From Phalacrocorax aristotelis (lineage: Eukaryota > Chordata > Aves > Suliformes > Phalacrocoracidae): a stretch of 64,000 nt of DNA. A program made the position numbers and the translations under genes. The DNA is taken from assembly GCF_949628215.1 (NCBI RefSeq), contig NC_134297.1, positions 3,348,001 to 3,412,000 of the forward strand. The letters are read 5' to 3'. Shown one piece after another: positions 13,901-35,600 of this stretch; position 1 is the stretch's first letter; the number at the start of each line of letters is the position of its first letter. The notes under the pieces were generated by a model that was not told the origin of the DNA, searched no databases, and saw only the letters and a list, made by a program, of their open reading frames with translations.

Positions 13901-15925
13901 CACAACAAAGCACAGCAGAGAGTGTTTTTCTTTTAACAGCATATTTTTTCCTTAACCTTGTTCTTAAACATGGCTGAGGTATTTTAATGGACGTTTCCTC
14001 CCAGTAAAAAGACTGCAGCACATACACATACCAGAAACTCTTGGCCCACACCATTACCATTCCGTAAAACTCAATGCAACCCGGCAGCTGATCCTGCAAT
14101 GGGAGCGCTGAACTGTAAGGCATGTTTCACCTTCCCTATAGTCCGGAGAAGAGATTACATGTATGAAGAGCTGCCCCATATTAGCAAACAACACAGGTGG
14201 AAGAGGCTGACTGACACCAGTAAAGAATTTGTTTGGACATTCAGACCTGTTCCAAAGTCTTTGAGCTGTACTTACTCTTCTCTGGCTACCCTTAATGGCC
14301 AGTATTTCTCCACCCACCACTAAGCTGTTCAAGTGTCTCTTGTTGGGATGCTGACCAGCAGTGTCTGTCCCTTTCACTCATCAGTTTTCAGTCTCTTTCA
14401 AACCTCAGCAAAGTTCGCCTCTCCTGTGCTCCCTGGTTGTTTTTCTGTTATCTGCTTTAAAGAGCTACTTGCTCTTTAAATCTGTTGCCTGCCAGTGTTT
14501 TTGAATCTCCTCCCCACCCTCCAGTATTTCTTGTCTGTGTGTCCATTCATTTTGGGACTGGGATCAATCTACCGTTCCCAGGTCAGATTCAAGGTTCAGT
14601 GGTGTCCTGCTCAAATTGCAATCTGCGGGACTACAGCATTCCTGGCAAGGTGCTGAGCCTCAGAAAGAGCTCTCTGAGACAGCCTGCCTTCTCATTTCCT
14701 TTGCTCTGGGAGGTACCAGGAGAAAAATGATACCACTTATTCCAAGTCAACTTTGCTAGCTCGGCAAGACAGTGAAACACAGTCCGGAATTAGCTCCCAC
14801 ACCCCAGGATCCAGGTACACAGTGGGCACTGCTAAAACCTGCAGCTGGGAGAGCATGTTCCGCAAATGTTTAGAGCTGCATAGAGTGCAGCCTTATCTCC
14901 CTTTATCCTCCAGCACAGACACAAGACTGCACTGTGCTCTGGTGCTTGGGACTTAGTTGCAAGCTGATGGGTCTGAAGCATCCGTAGTGCCACAGGGAAG
15001 TGGATTCCAGCTTTGGGCCGAGAAACGAGCATGGCCCTTTGGACTGGAAATCTTCCAAGGATTATTTCTGCCCTCGGACCTCAGGGCACTTTCCCTTCTA
15101 GCTCCCGCTGGGGTCCTCCTGTCTTTCTGCATAATCTCCTCTGAATAAATACACTCTGAGTGGGGCCTTCTCCTTTGCAGCTTTTGTCATGAGGAACTGT
15201 CTTCCTGTAGGTTTCTACCTTGTGGGCCCTCCCTCTCTTTGTATCTGAGCTGAGCCATTTCTTTTCTCCCGTTTGCCCATTTGCACCTCTTAGCTTTTTC
15301 TTCTCCTCAGCTGTTACTTTTAGCGTTGCTATTGTTCTGAAAAGTATTTCAAGGAGACAAGTTTGTTTGAGGGAGGCTGTGAAAATTTAGGGTTAAAACT
15401 TGTGTGGGGTGCCACAAATAGCGCTGCTTGGACAAGAGTGATCTCTCTGCCTGGAAGTGTGGATTTAAATGGTTGTTTCTATTTATTTCTGTGTGTCTCC
15501 TTGCAAAGCTCTTTCTCTGAGGCCCTGATCCTGCTGCCGCAGTGACCTTTGTGTTTGCAGAGAGACCTTTTGAAATCAAAGGGGCCCTTCACGAGCATCT
15601 GCCCATCTGGAAGTGATTGCAGAACTGGGTGGGTGAAGGGCAGAGTGGGAGCTTTTTGACTGTGAAGTGCAGAGTCTGAAGCGACCCGGGTCTGCGCGCC
15701 TGTGAAAGAAAATCTGAAGTGGCCGACGTTACGTCCTCAGAGGCAGGAACACATCCAGCGTGCCTCGCAGCGGACCTGTGCTGGTGCGCTGCGAGAGCCC
15801 GAGCAATCGTGTAAACGTTTGATTCACAGTAACCACATGCTTAGAGGACTCCGTAGCGGTGCCGGCAGGAGAGCGGGGCTTTGTTGTTAGCGCTGCCCTC
15901 CCTTCTTTCCAACTGCAGTTCGTAG

Positions 15926-26607
<10,682 letters not shown>

Positions 26608-27955
26608 CAAAGCCAGGCCAGATCTTTGCAAGGGGCATCTCATCTGCCTCCTTCCATTTATGATGCTAAGGGCCTCCTGGAGCTGGCTGCTCCAAAGAAG
26701 GAATACGGTTCACAGCGGTGCCTTGTACCAGGAGAGCTCTGTGTGTGTGCCTTTCCTTCTGGCCCCTCCCCACCTGACGCTGCCTCATTCTGTGATAAAT
26801 GGGCTCAGCTCACTGCATGTTGATGCTCTCCTGACAGCTGCCAGGAGATCTGGCCTCCTGGAAGAAGCAGGAGATGCAGGTTTCTGGGTTGAAGCACTGG
26901 GAGGGGTGTGTTTTGACCTGCTTGGGAGTTAGCAGATGTGAAAGGGGGCAGTCCTGATCAGTTATCAGCCTTGAGCATCCTGATGAGTGGTCAGGGCAGG
27001 GAGAGAAAGGGTGTTGGTGACCTGGTTTGTCAAGCATCTCTGCCACCGAAGAAGCCCCCTCACTGACTTCACCACCTCCTGGTGACACAACAGCATTTCC
27101 CAGTGGGAAAACAGCTGATTTATGGGACCACATACCCTGAACAAGGAAGGTACGAAGCCTACCCAAAACAAGAGCCTGCCTTTTCCTAGCGTCCGACTGG
27201 CTGTTATATCCTTCCTGTGGCTAGAAGTATAATGGGGGGGGATATATGCCAGCAATTACTTTTGCCTCTAAAGGGTTGGTAATTAGGGCTCTAATTAATC
27301 GCTGTTTAGACTAGTGAAGGCCCAACTTTTTGTGTTGGTCCTGTGACTCCCCTGCTAAGAACCATCTAGAGACTTCTGACTACTGTTGTAACATTCTGGT
27401 TGCAAGGTGGGAGGATGATCCCAGGTGGGACCGCACTGCAGTTTTGAAGAAGACAACATTCTACATCTGTGTCGTTTTATGTACTACTCTGCCAGCTATT
27501 CACAAGAAGCTCTTAGATAATTGTACTGCTTTGCTGTGCCTTGGTTTCCCCTATATGTAAAACAGGGATGATACAGAAGTTGACCTTGGCCCTGGTATAT
27601 ACCGGGAGGGCATCAGATAAAAAGCACCGAAGGAGTGCAGCCTGGTTCCTGTGTCCTCTTCCACTCAAGTTAGAACAAGCAGGGAGGGGAGAGAGGCTGT
27701 TGGGGTCATTGTGAACCCCTGTACCTCCTGGTGAAAAGCCTTCACAATGTGCCTTTTTGCTTAAAATACAGGAATTTTTGAGGGAAAGAAAATAATTTGG
27801 TCACAATTATTTTTGTATTGATCACTTAAGGGCGGAGAAGGGAAAGGTATTTTAATACTGCAACATGAAGTAAAACACACTTGAAATGATTTTTTTTTTA
27901 AAACAAATTATTTATCATTTGTAAGGTAAAATAAACTGGTTTTTTTTTAAAGCAT
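26608..27955 (+). other. OAF: OAF 3' UTR with poly(A) signal at 27,930-27,935
   Basis: The first convincing AATAAA after the stop codon is at 27,930-27,935, followed by a T-rich downstream element, giving a 3' UTR of about 1.35 kb. Just before it lies an AU-rich segment (TTATTTATC, about 27,909) that may act in mRNA turnover. A fragment of old MIR-type SINE is embedded around 27,525-27,585. The cleavage point is estimated. Confidence 0.75.
27525..27585 (-). mobile_element. MIR-like SINE fragment (antisense) in the OAF 3' UTR
   Basis: The segment reading GTGCCTTGGTTTCCCC, then TATGTAAAACAGGGATGATA, matches the well-known antisense MIR pattern (cc-tcagtttccccatctgtaaaatgggga). Divergence is high, consistent with an amniote-age insertion. 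Confidence 0.55.
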
Positions 27956-29224
27956 CCCTGGCCTAAAAGATTCTCTGTGCATCAGAATCTGTGTGTGATC
28001 CAGTTGTTTGGGTTCTTGAATTAGAGTTGTTCCCTTATGGTGAGTCTCAAGCCTGCTCCTAGGACATTGAAGACCCATGCATCAGGGCAAGGGGTAGCAT
28101 CCTGCTGTCCAGCATGACTACAGCACTTACCAGTGGTCCTGCATCTCAAGCATGCCCTCCACCCAGCCCCTCTGTAGGGAAACAGCTTTGACTCATCTGA
28201 AGCAACTGGAAGCTTTGAGCCTGAGCTCTGGTGAAGTACAAGACCAACAGTAGAACCAGGTCCTGGGGTTAGGCAGGCTGGTACCTGCTCTCCTCTCCAA
28301 GTGATGTTGGGTCCCATGAGGGGATATTATGCAGATGTGCAGCTGCACTATGTGGCTGGAGGCTTGTCTGGGTCCAGCAGCCTCAGTAAGGTATTCTTTG
28401 TCTATGCCTCTGCAGCTATAGCTGAGGGGAGATAGGGCGGTGGAGTTTGGGGCTGGCTCATAGCTCTTAGCTTAGTGGCTGCTCAAGGGAGAAACATGGA
28501 GTGCTGATTCCCCCTAGTGTAGTGAATGCAGAGATGGGACAGGACTTTTGCAGCCTCCTTCCTTCGCTGCTTGAGCTACTGAGGCAACTTACGCCATTAC
28601 TGTGGTTTCTGGGGAAGCTGAAATCGCTTCTTCTAGACTTACGTGGTCAGCATTTACAGGGCTGTGTTCTGTGCTGCCTCGGCTCCTGCTGCAGCAGGAC
28701 ACGGTGGGACTTTGTCCCTGCTCGCTGGAGTTAAATCCAGCTGTGGGGTGAGATGGGCTGTTGGCAGAGCGGGAGAGGGTTGTAGGGTGGCTGTGTGCCT
28801 TTCTGCCAGGAGCCCTGCATAGCCCATTTCCACAGCTACATCCTGGACAGGGCTGCTGGGAGGGGATATGAGCTTGCTCTGGGAGCATTGGGTCATATCG
28901 AGGTGAGCTTGAACATACTTATTTTGTAGTGGTGAGGCGCTGGGGTACCTGGATCACAGAGACGTCTCACCCTTCCCTGGTTCTTTTGGCAGCTGAGCTG
29001 AGATACTCCTAGGCCGCCTTGGGAAAGCAGCATGCTGCAGAGCAGTACCAAACCATTGCCTTGGCTCTGTGGGGTGGTGGAGGAGCCTTTTACGAGCTGG
29101 ACCGGTGTTCAGCAGCGCAGGTCAGAGTGCTTTGAACTTCTGTGTGCAAGAGCAGGGCCGTGGGAGCTCTGGGAGTAGCAGATAAGGGAAGGACATGAAC
29201 TCTGACTGTGGGCAGTGTACCCTG

Positions 29225-29615
29225 AGCTCGACTCGGCAGTCCTGGATTTGCGTGCGCTCCCGTGGAGCTGGGCTTTGAGGGCCGGGGCAGGTCGCTCAGG
29301 TGTGCCGCAACCTGCCACCCTCGCCAGAGCATGGGAGGGAGGTGGTGCCTCGGTTTTCCCGAAACGAATGCCACCTGCCCGCCTTGAGGCTACCGGCGCC
29401 TCGGGGGGTCCAGAGGGCCGGGCAAGCAGCGCCGGGGGGGGCCTCGGGAATCGCGGGGGGCGCCGGCGGCTTGCTGGAGCCCCAGGGCGGCCCGGGGGCC
29501 GGGGGTCCTGCCCCTCGGCAAGCACAGCGCCGGGGCGCCGCTCGGGGTGCAGATTGCCCGGGCTCCACAAGTGGGTGCTGGCGGAGCGCGCCTCTGCCCT
29601 GCGCGGTTGCAGGCT
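29225..29615. promoter_or_regulatory. Orphan CpG island with G-quadruplex-capable core
   Basis: A sharp GC/CpG-rich block sits about 1.3 kb beyond the OAF poly(A) signal and 3 kb before POU2F3. Between 29,400 and 29,510 the + strand has many G runs of 3-8 bases. CpG retention implies an unmethylated germline state, so an alternative promoter, an enhancer or an unannotated non-coding RNA start are possible. I see no recognisable coding exon. Confidence 0.6.
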
Positions 29616-30404
29616 CCCTGCCCCAGGTCACAGCTATGCATCTTGGTCCCTGCAAGATCTCGCCACCTCCCCAGCCTGGCTAGACGAGAACTGCACCGCC
29701 GTGCATTTGCCTTCCAGGAGAAAAATCCTTCTTCTTGATGCACTTAAATAACACCCTTGAAAAGCAGCTGTTGCAGGTGGCGACAGGAGACCCTCCTGGC
29801 ACAGGGAAAAGGCACCGCTGTCCAGGAGCACTGGTATAAATCGTTACTGCTAGGAAAAAGCAGCGGGGGATTCTGTAACATCTTCCTGCAGTTCGTGCTT
29901 TCAGGGCCTCTCCAGAGGCCATACCCCATAACTGAAGTGCTATCTGCAGAGCTTATCTTCCTTCAACAGGAGAATAAACATGAGTGCCAGGAGTAGAGGA
30001 ACACATGCATACAGTGAGGATGAGACTGATGGATCATTCGTTGATGGCCATGGGGGGGGGGAAAAAAAGCGCAGCATATCTGCCGGTACCTAGGAGCGAT
30101 CATCTCAGGACAGATTTAAAGCAAATCTGCCTTTGCCTGGGGAAGGTGGTCTTATTTCCACAGCAGAAAGGGGTGATGATGTTGTGGTCCCTCCCCTATT
30201 TTTTCTATCTCTGGGTATCAGAAGTGTTTCGGATAGCTTAATAAGGAGGGTGTATTCTGTCTTCCCTGCATAGCACATCACCAAAGCCAAGGGTACCCAG
30301 GTGAAGGGCTTTGCTCACACAGCCGTTTGGGGAGAAAAGCGCCTAAATATTAATTTTTTCCTGCTGTTCTACTGACCACAAAATAATAGCCAGAAAAAGC
30401 AGAT

Positions 30405-30620
30405 CCCACCAGCCGCAGAGCGGGACCGGTGGCTGGAGGATTCCCGGCTGTATTCGGCAGCGCCTGCAGGGCCAGGAGAGGGCACTGCGGTCCTGCCGTG
30501 GCCGGAACAGCATCCCCGGCAGGAGGATGCCCGGGATTCCTGTCCGGCTGGAGGTGCCACGGGGCAGGACCTGCCTCCCTGGGGCTCCGGGACAGGCTGC
30601 TCGGCTCTGGAGCAAGGGAA
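30405..30620. promoter_or_regulatory. Second CpG-rich block in the OAF-POU2F3 spacer
   Basis: More than a dozen CpGs lie in roughly 200 bp, in contrast to CpG-poor flanks. Smaller and less dense than the 29.2-kb block. No core promoter motif or coding potential recognised. Confidence 0.45.
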
Positions 30621-31078
30621 AAGCACCAGGAAGCAGGGACAGAAGACCGGTGTCAAGTGAAACTCCCGTGTACAGAAGACGTTCTGATGTGGGGGAAACG
30701 AGAGCTCTTGGGGTCCCCAGTCTTTCCAGGGCCTTTCTCCTGTGCCCCAGAGGCCCTTAAAGCTGGCTGGAAGCCACCAGCAAATCCGTGTTTGACACAG
30801 TGAAGACACCTGATCCCGTCAGTCTTCAAGACGGGGAAAACCCAGACGTGGGGGTCATGCTGAAAACACTAGAAAACAGACCAGCAGCTGCCCGGGAATG
30901 CCCTGAGGGTCAGGGCCTGAATGGCTGGGTCTCTGCCACCGGGGTAGGTGGCAGGAGTCCAGCCCCTCCAGCAGCTTGAAACAATCTGTGTCACCTTTCT
31001 GCTTCCTGGAGCAGTGCTAAACACAGCACGCAGAAATCTCCCCTTGTGCCCTGTCCTGCAAACGTTGGTCTGACTAGG

Positions 31079-31143
31079 GAGCTCCCCCTCCTCCCTGTTT
31101 TCCCCCTTCCATCTCTTCCCCCACTTTCCCCCTCTTTTTCCTT
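31079..31143. repeat. Polypyrimidine tract
   Basis: About 65 bases almost entirely C and T on the + strand (blocks of CTCC, CCCTTCC and CCCCC). It is potentially triplex-forming. No gene association is visible. Confidence 0.7.
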
Positions 31144-31287
31144 GTTAGAGGTTTGTTTAGCACATCCACCCTTTCCTCCCAGCCTGTTGCCCTCTCCTGA
31201 GGATCTCCTCTCCAACTATGCAAGCCGAGGACAGGCACTCCAGCACCGTAATGTCGGACTGGGTTGGAGGTGAGGCTCAAGAGCCTG

Positions 31288-31309
31288 CCCACCCACCCAC
31301 CCACCCACC
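31288..31309. repeat. (CCCA)n microsatellite
   Basis: Five and a half perfect tandem copies of CCCA. Confidence 0.9.
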
Positions 31310-32279
31310 TCTTCAGAGAAACCTGTCTTTCCAGGGAGAGCAGCATGTGGGAAAGCCAAGAGCCCTGGAACGTGAATTAGCCAGGGAGAGATGAATGCGT
31401 GATAGCTTGTACCTGGCAGCTACCAATTGAGAGCGTTAACGCTTTAACACTTTCAGGAGGGGTTTGAGCAGCGCTGGAGCTCAGGCATTTAACACAGTCA
31501 TCCTGGTACCCCAGGCCATGGTGGGGGTCATCAAGATAGCGCATGGCAGGGAGAGGGAGCAACCACAATCCTGGGTCCATCAGGGTGGCTGCTGGTCCCT
31601 CTCAGAGCACCAAGCATACGTGGAAGATCTGGCCTCTGGCAGCTTCCTTCCAAAGAAGCCAACATTAGGGGTTTTTATCCCCTGCTTTCCCTGGAAGTCA
31701 GTTAAATACTGCAGCTTTAAACAACATGGAGGAGGAGGAAGAGGCTGTCTGCCACTTCTCTCCTCTTCTTGGGGAACTGATGTACCACACAGAGCATAGG
31801 CCACAAAAGGAGAGTTTCCATGTGCTGATCCAAACCCTGCCCTGCGTCTTTAGCCAAGTCAGGATACCTTTCTGCTCTTAGCTTTCCTTTTTGTGCTGAT
31901 TGTTTCATATGGCATCATTCAGGTTCAGCCCAGATCTAGGGGATACAAAGACTCAGCTGCACAGGCTGCTCTCATGGCTCACTGAGCAGACCCCAGGGTT
32001 TATCAGAGAGGCCAGAAATTAAGTGGAAGAGCTGTTTACTGGAGGGGCCATTCCCGCAGCTCAGACACCTTATCTTCTGGGTGCTGGCAGCTGCTGCCCA
32101 GCCTGGCTTGATGCCTTGACCTGTTACCTGTGCATTGCAAGGGTCAGAGCCAAAAGCCTATCCACGAGGGGACAGCTTGGATCTGGGGCTGATGGCAGAG
32201 CCCCTGCAAAGCCCCCCACTTGCAGCCCAGCAGGCAGGTGCTGCGGGGTGTATCTGCGCAGCTGAGGGCGGGCAAACCG

Positions 32280-32636
32280 CCTTCCTTCCTCCCTCCTTCC
32301 CACCCCACCCCACGCCCTGGTAGCGCTGCAGGGACTCATCCATTCCCAGGTTACTAATATGCAAATGGACACTTTTGCATGGGCCGGGCGCCAGGCTGCT
32401 GGGTGTCAGGGCACCCGAGGGAGCCGGAGGTGGGGCGAGGCGTGGCGCGGCGCCGCATGCTCACCTGGCCCTGCATGGCAACAGGCAATGGAGCTCTAGG
32501 TCCCTTCGGGAGCGGACCCACGCCTGGTTTGAGAGGCAACGGGTGGCAGAGGAGGGAGGGCAAACTGGCAGCCCCTGGCAACCTGGGGCTGACGGCAGGA
32601 GGCTGGGCGCACCGTGGATTTCCCTCCACCAGCAGG
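32280..32636 (+). promoter_or_regulatory. POU2F3: POU2F3 proximal promoter and 5' leader
   Basis: The block contains a CTTCC-rich pyrimidine tract (32,281-32,320), an AT-rich element TAATATGCAAAT, and a paired octamer motif. A GC- and CpG-rich leader follows from 32,385 to the start codon. The AT-rich octamer element could also position the start site about 30 bp downstream, near 32,385-32,395; this is inference. The leader has no stop codon in the POU2F3 frame after 32,357. Confidence 0.6.
32359..32380. promoter_or_regulatory. Near-palindromic octamer pair (Oct-factor binding site)
   Basis: A perfect octamer ATGCAAAT (32,359-32,366) is followed after six bases by TTTTGCAT (32,373-32,380), a 7/8 match to the octamer on the opposite strand. 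ATGCAAAT is the classical recognition sequence of class II POU factors, the family encoded by the gene immediately downstream. This suggests auto- or cross-regulation; binding is not demonstrated. Confidence 0.7.
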
Positions 32637-32664
32637 ATGGTGAACCTGGAGTCTGTGCATGCAG
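32637..32664 (+). CDS. POU2F3: POU2F3 coding exon 1
   Basis: Encodes MVNLESVHA plus the first base of codon 10; donor GCAG|GTAAAG. The very short first coding exon is as expected for this gene. Confidence 0.9.
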
Positions 32665-35600
32665 GTAAAGAGCACTTGAGGAAGGACCGGGCTGAAGCTC
32701 ACCATGTAGCTGAGACCGTGGACTTGGGCAGGAAATGGGATTGCTCTGATTCCTGTGACCTTTCCTCCCTCCTTTCCCTCCTCTTTTCTCCTGCTGGAGT
32801 CAGCGATCACAGCCAGTGCCTGGTTAAGTGCCTACCTTCCTACCTGGGGATGGATGCTGCCCTGATCGTATTTAGGGGGCTGCCAAGCCATGCTGACAAT
32901 GTGGGCGCACTGCTCATGCTGCCAGCCCTAACATGGTTTGGGGACCAGAGCGCAGAGGTCTCTTGGGGTACCTGGAAAATGAGTATTTAGTGCCTGAGCT
33001 GTGGGTCCAGCCATTGGGCTAAAGCTGGGAGGAGTGAGAGGGGATAAATTCATAGGGATGTGGCAAGTGTGGAGGGGTGGGGTGAGCGTGAGTGTGAGCT
33101 GGGACATGGGTTGGAAGTAAAAAAGTTAATGACAAAGACGGAAAAGGAGGGAGAAATGAATGAGGAGGGAGCTATAGGAGGCTGGGCTGAGTGAGGAATG
33201 AATGAGCAGGAATACTCAGAAAGAGCGAGACTCCTTCCAGGGGGTCTGACCCGGAGGTACAGCTTAGTCTCACATCTTCTCTGAGCAGACCTCCCCTCTG
33301 CAATTAGCTGGGGAACAAGAGCAATCACTGCCAAATCCCTTTGAGCTGTGCTGAGCTTCAGCTTGCCCTGGCAGAGTGAGTTTAGCTTCTGCCCTCAGCT
33401 CAAGCCCCTGCGCTCAAGGGGGAGGACTGTATCCCTGAGCACACTGGAGCCGAGGATGACACTGGGGTGGTGGTAGCAGTGTGGCAGCAGTGAAGGCCAG
33501 GTCCTGTCAGCCCCTTCTGCAGCAGGGGCAGGCAGCAGGGTGTTGTAGGTATGGGAGCCATATGCCTTGCTAGTGACCTGTGACCGGCACTTTGTGCAGC
33601 GGGAGACACTGCATGTTGTCTCCAGGTTTGGAGGGGAGGAGGCGTGTACTTCTATCATCTGTCCCAGGCTCGTTCCCTTTGCATATCGGCACGCTGCAGA
33701 GAAGCTCAGGCTTTTGGTGGTCCTGCTGTGCAGGGGAGACCTAGGGGTCCATGGCCAGTGCTTGTGGCCCCTCAACAGGCCCTCCCTGCATGTGGGCTCG
33801 CAGGCAGGCCTGCAGGGCAAGGCAGATTCTGCGGCCATGCCATCACCTAACGCAGCGTCAGCCTGCAGCGGGCCAGCAGAGGTGGCCAAAGCCTCTGCTC
33901 CGTGGCTGTTTTGCAACCTCTTCATCGCTCTGGGATGTCAGCAGCCCCTCTGTGGCCAGTCAGCACCCTGCTGAGCAGGCTGGCACCCTATGCCAGCCAT
34001 GGGAGGGCAGCTGGGGAGCCCCCAGCGCTGTGTGGCTGGCCGCAAGGAGAGGCTGCGGGAGGCTCGTGGTCTTGGCTCAGCGTGTGAGCCTGACTAGTCT
34101 GAGCACCTGCAATGGGTGTGCTTGTGTGTGGTGTCTCTCGGGGACGCATCCCCCGCAGGCTCCTATCCACCCATCTGCTTTCCTTGTGGGCGACTCTTTC
34201 TTCATGAGAAGATTCCCAAAATCGATACTGTGCCCTCTCTCAAAGCCAGTGGCATCACTCTCAGGGTGGATTTGGCCAGGAGCTGTGCAGAGCCAGGTGC
34301 GTGCTGAACTGCCATTCTACCAAATCATCCCACCCTGCTATCTGTCAGAAGGGCCTACGGTTTAAGCAGTCTTTTTGCAGGGAGGGAGACCACTTTCACA
34401 TGCCAGAGCCCAGTGCTGGTGGGAGGGTGTTTCTTCGCCCTCCTGCAAAGGCAGTTCAACATGTTCAGTCTTGGGGTCCCCGAAGAGTAAGGCCTTGCAG
34501 TAAGCTGCTTGCAGAGGTGAGCTCTGGTTCTTCCACAGCCGTGCAGAGAAGATGTAGCATGCAAAGGGAAGGTGGGCTGCTTGGGCTCTGCACGCCCTCC
34601 TCCCTGGCAAGACGGTTTCCCTGCAGCAGTGTGTTCCCTGGTGTGTACCACCACCTCCTCCGCAGGCATTTGGATATTTCACCTTCATGGAGCCTCCCCG
34701 AGGGGCTCAGGCACCTAAAGTGCAGAAAATTCAATAGGCTCCAGGTACTGGTCTCAGCCAAGCTGAATTCACCCCACTACCACCACCAGCTTTCAGTTTC
34801 CCTTTTAAAATCATCAGGCTGCTTTGCCCTGGTGCCCATGTCTGAACAACTACTAGGAGTAAGGGCTTGGGAAATCTTCATTTGCTGACACCATTTGTTT
34901 CAGCAAAAATATAGATGCAGATATATCCCCAGAGAAGTGTCTGTACTAGTATAGTTTCTTTGGTCTGGTGAACAAACCAGACTACCCCTACTCCAGGTAT
35001 GTTTGCTAGCTGAGGTATAGCAGCACATTTTTAATATGTCCGAGGCCGCAGTGGCAGCTCCTAATAGGTCTGTGGTTAGGAGTTAGGCAGTCCTAAGTTG
35101 CATTATTTTTCCCAGAGACTTTTTTACTAGCCTGCTTATTCTCTGTATATTGCCAAACTAGCAAAGCTGTATGGTGGAGCTTGCATTTAGTTGGACTCAA
35201 AGTTTCACAGCCTGTTTTGTCTTGAGATATTTTGTCAGATGGGGGAAGAGGTGTCAGATCCAGATACATCACTCGGTCCTGGTCTATAGTGGAAACCGTT
35301 TGGGTGTCAATAAAAAGGTGCTGCCCTTATCTTGGCTACACTCATATCATATTAGGAAGTAATTCCTCTGTATGTCTGCTACTTGCTCTCAAGGACCCCT
35401 TGGAGGATGACTGGTGCTCTGGTGCTGCACTGCTGTCCACAGGTATACAAAAGCTGGCCAGCCCAAACCACTCAGATCAGTAGGCCTTCATCAAAAGGGC
35501 TTTCTTTTTCCGCCTGGGTTGGTTTTTTTGTTGTTGGGGGTTTTTTTGTTTTGTTTTTTTTTCCCCCCACAAGATGTTTAAACTTTTATTACATTTATGT

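Larger units (their letters stand above)
5778..15650. other. Intergenic region upstream of OAF
   Basis: No coding exon is recognised in this stretch. It contains AT-rich non-coding sequence, the decayed tandem repeat at 7.47-7.74 kb, a C-rich tract at 7.86-7.90 kb, and a cluster of TAATTA/AATTA homeodomain-type words around 10.48-10.73 kb. Sequence near 11,100-11,160 resembles an old dispersed amniote repeat containing a TTACACCAG word. Longer open frames (for example near 14.1 kb) match no family I know. Confidence 0.55.
27956..32340. other. OAF-POU2F3 intergenic spacer
   Basis: No coding exon is recognised. The spacer contains two CpG-rich blocks (annotated separately), a TATAAAT word at about 29,834, a polypyrimidine tract and a short (CCCA)n repeat. 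Open frames of up to 178 codons over the 29.2-29.75 kb block occur on both strands and look driven by GC composition. Confidence 0.6.

Noticed and set aside
1-15650. Search for TRIM29 exons expected upstream of OAF by synteny
   Set aside because: No B-box zinc ligands or coiled-coil coding exon seen on the minus strand; the gene is presumably further upstream or lost.
29109-29751. Open frames of 153 and 178 codons on opposite strands over the orphan CpG block
   Set aside because: Both strands and several frames are open at once, composition is low complexity, and no domain or splice structure is recognisable.
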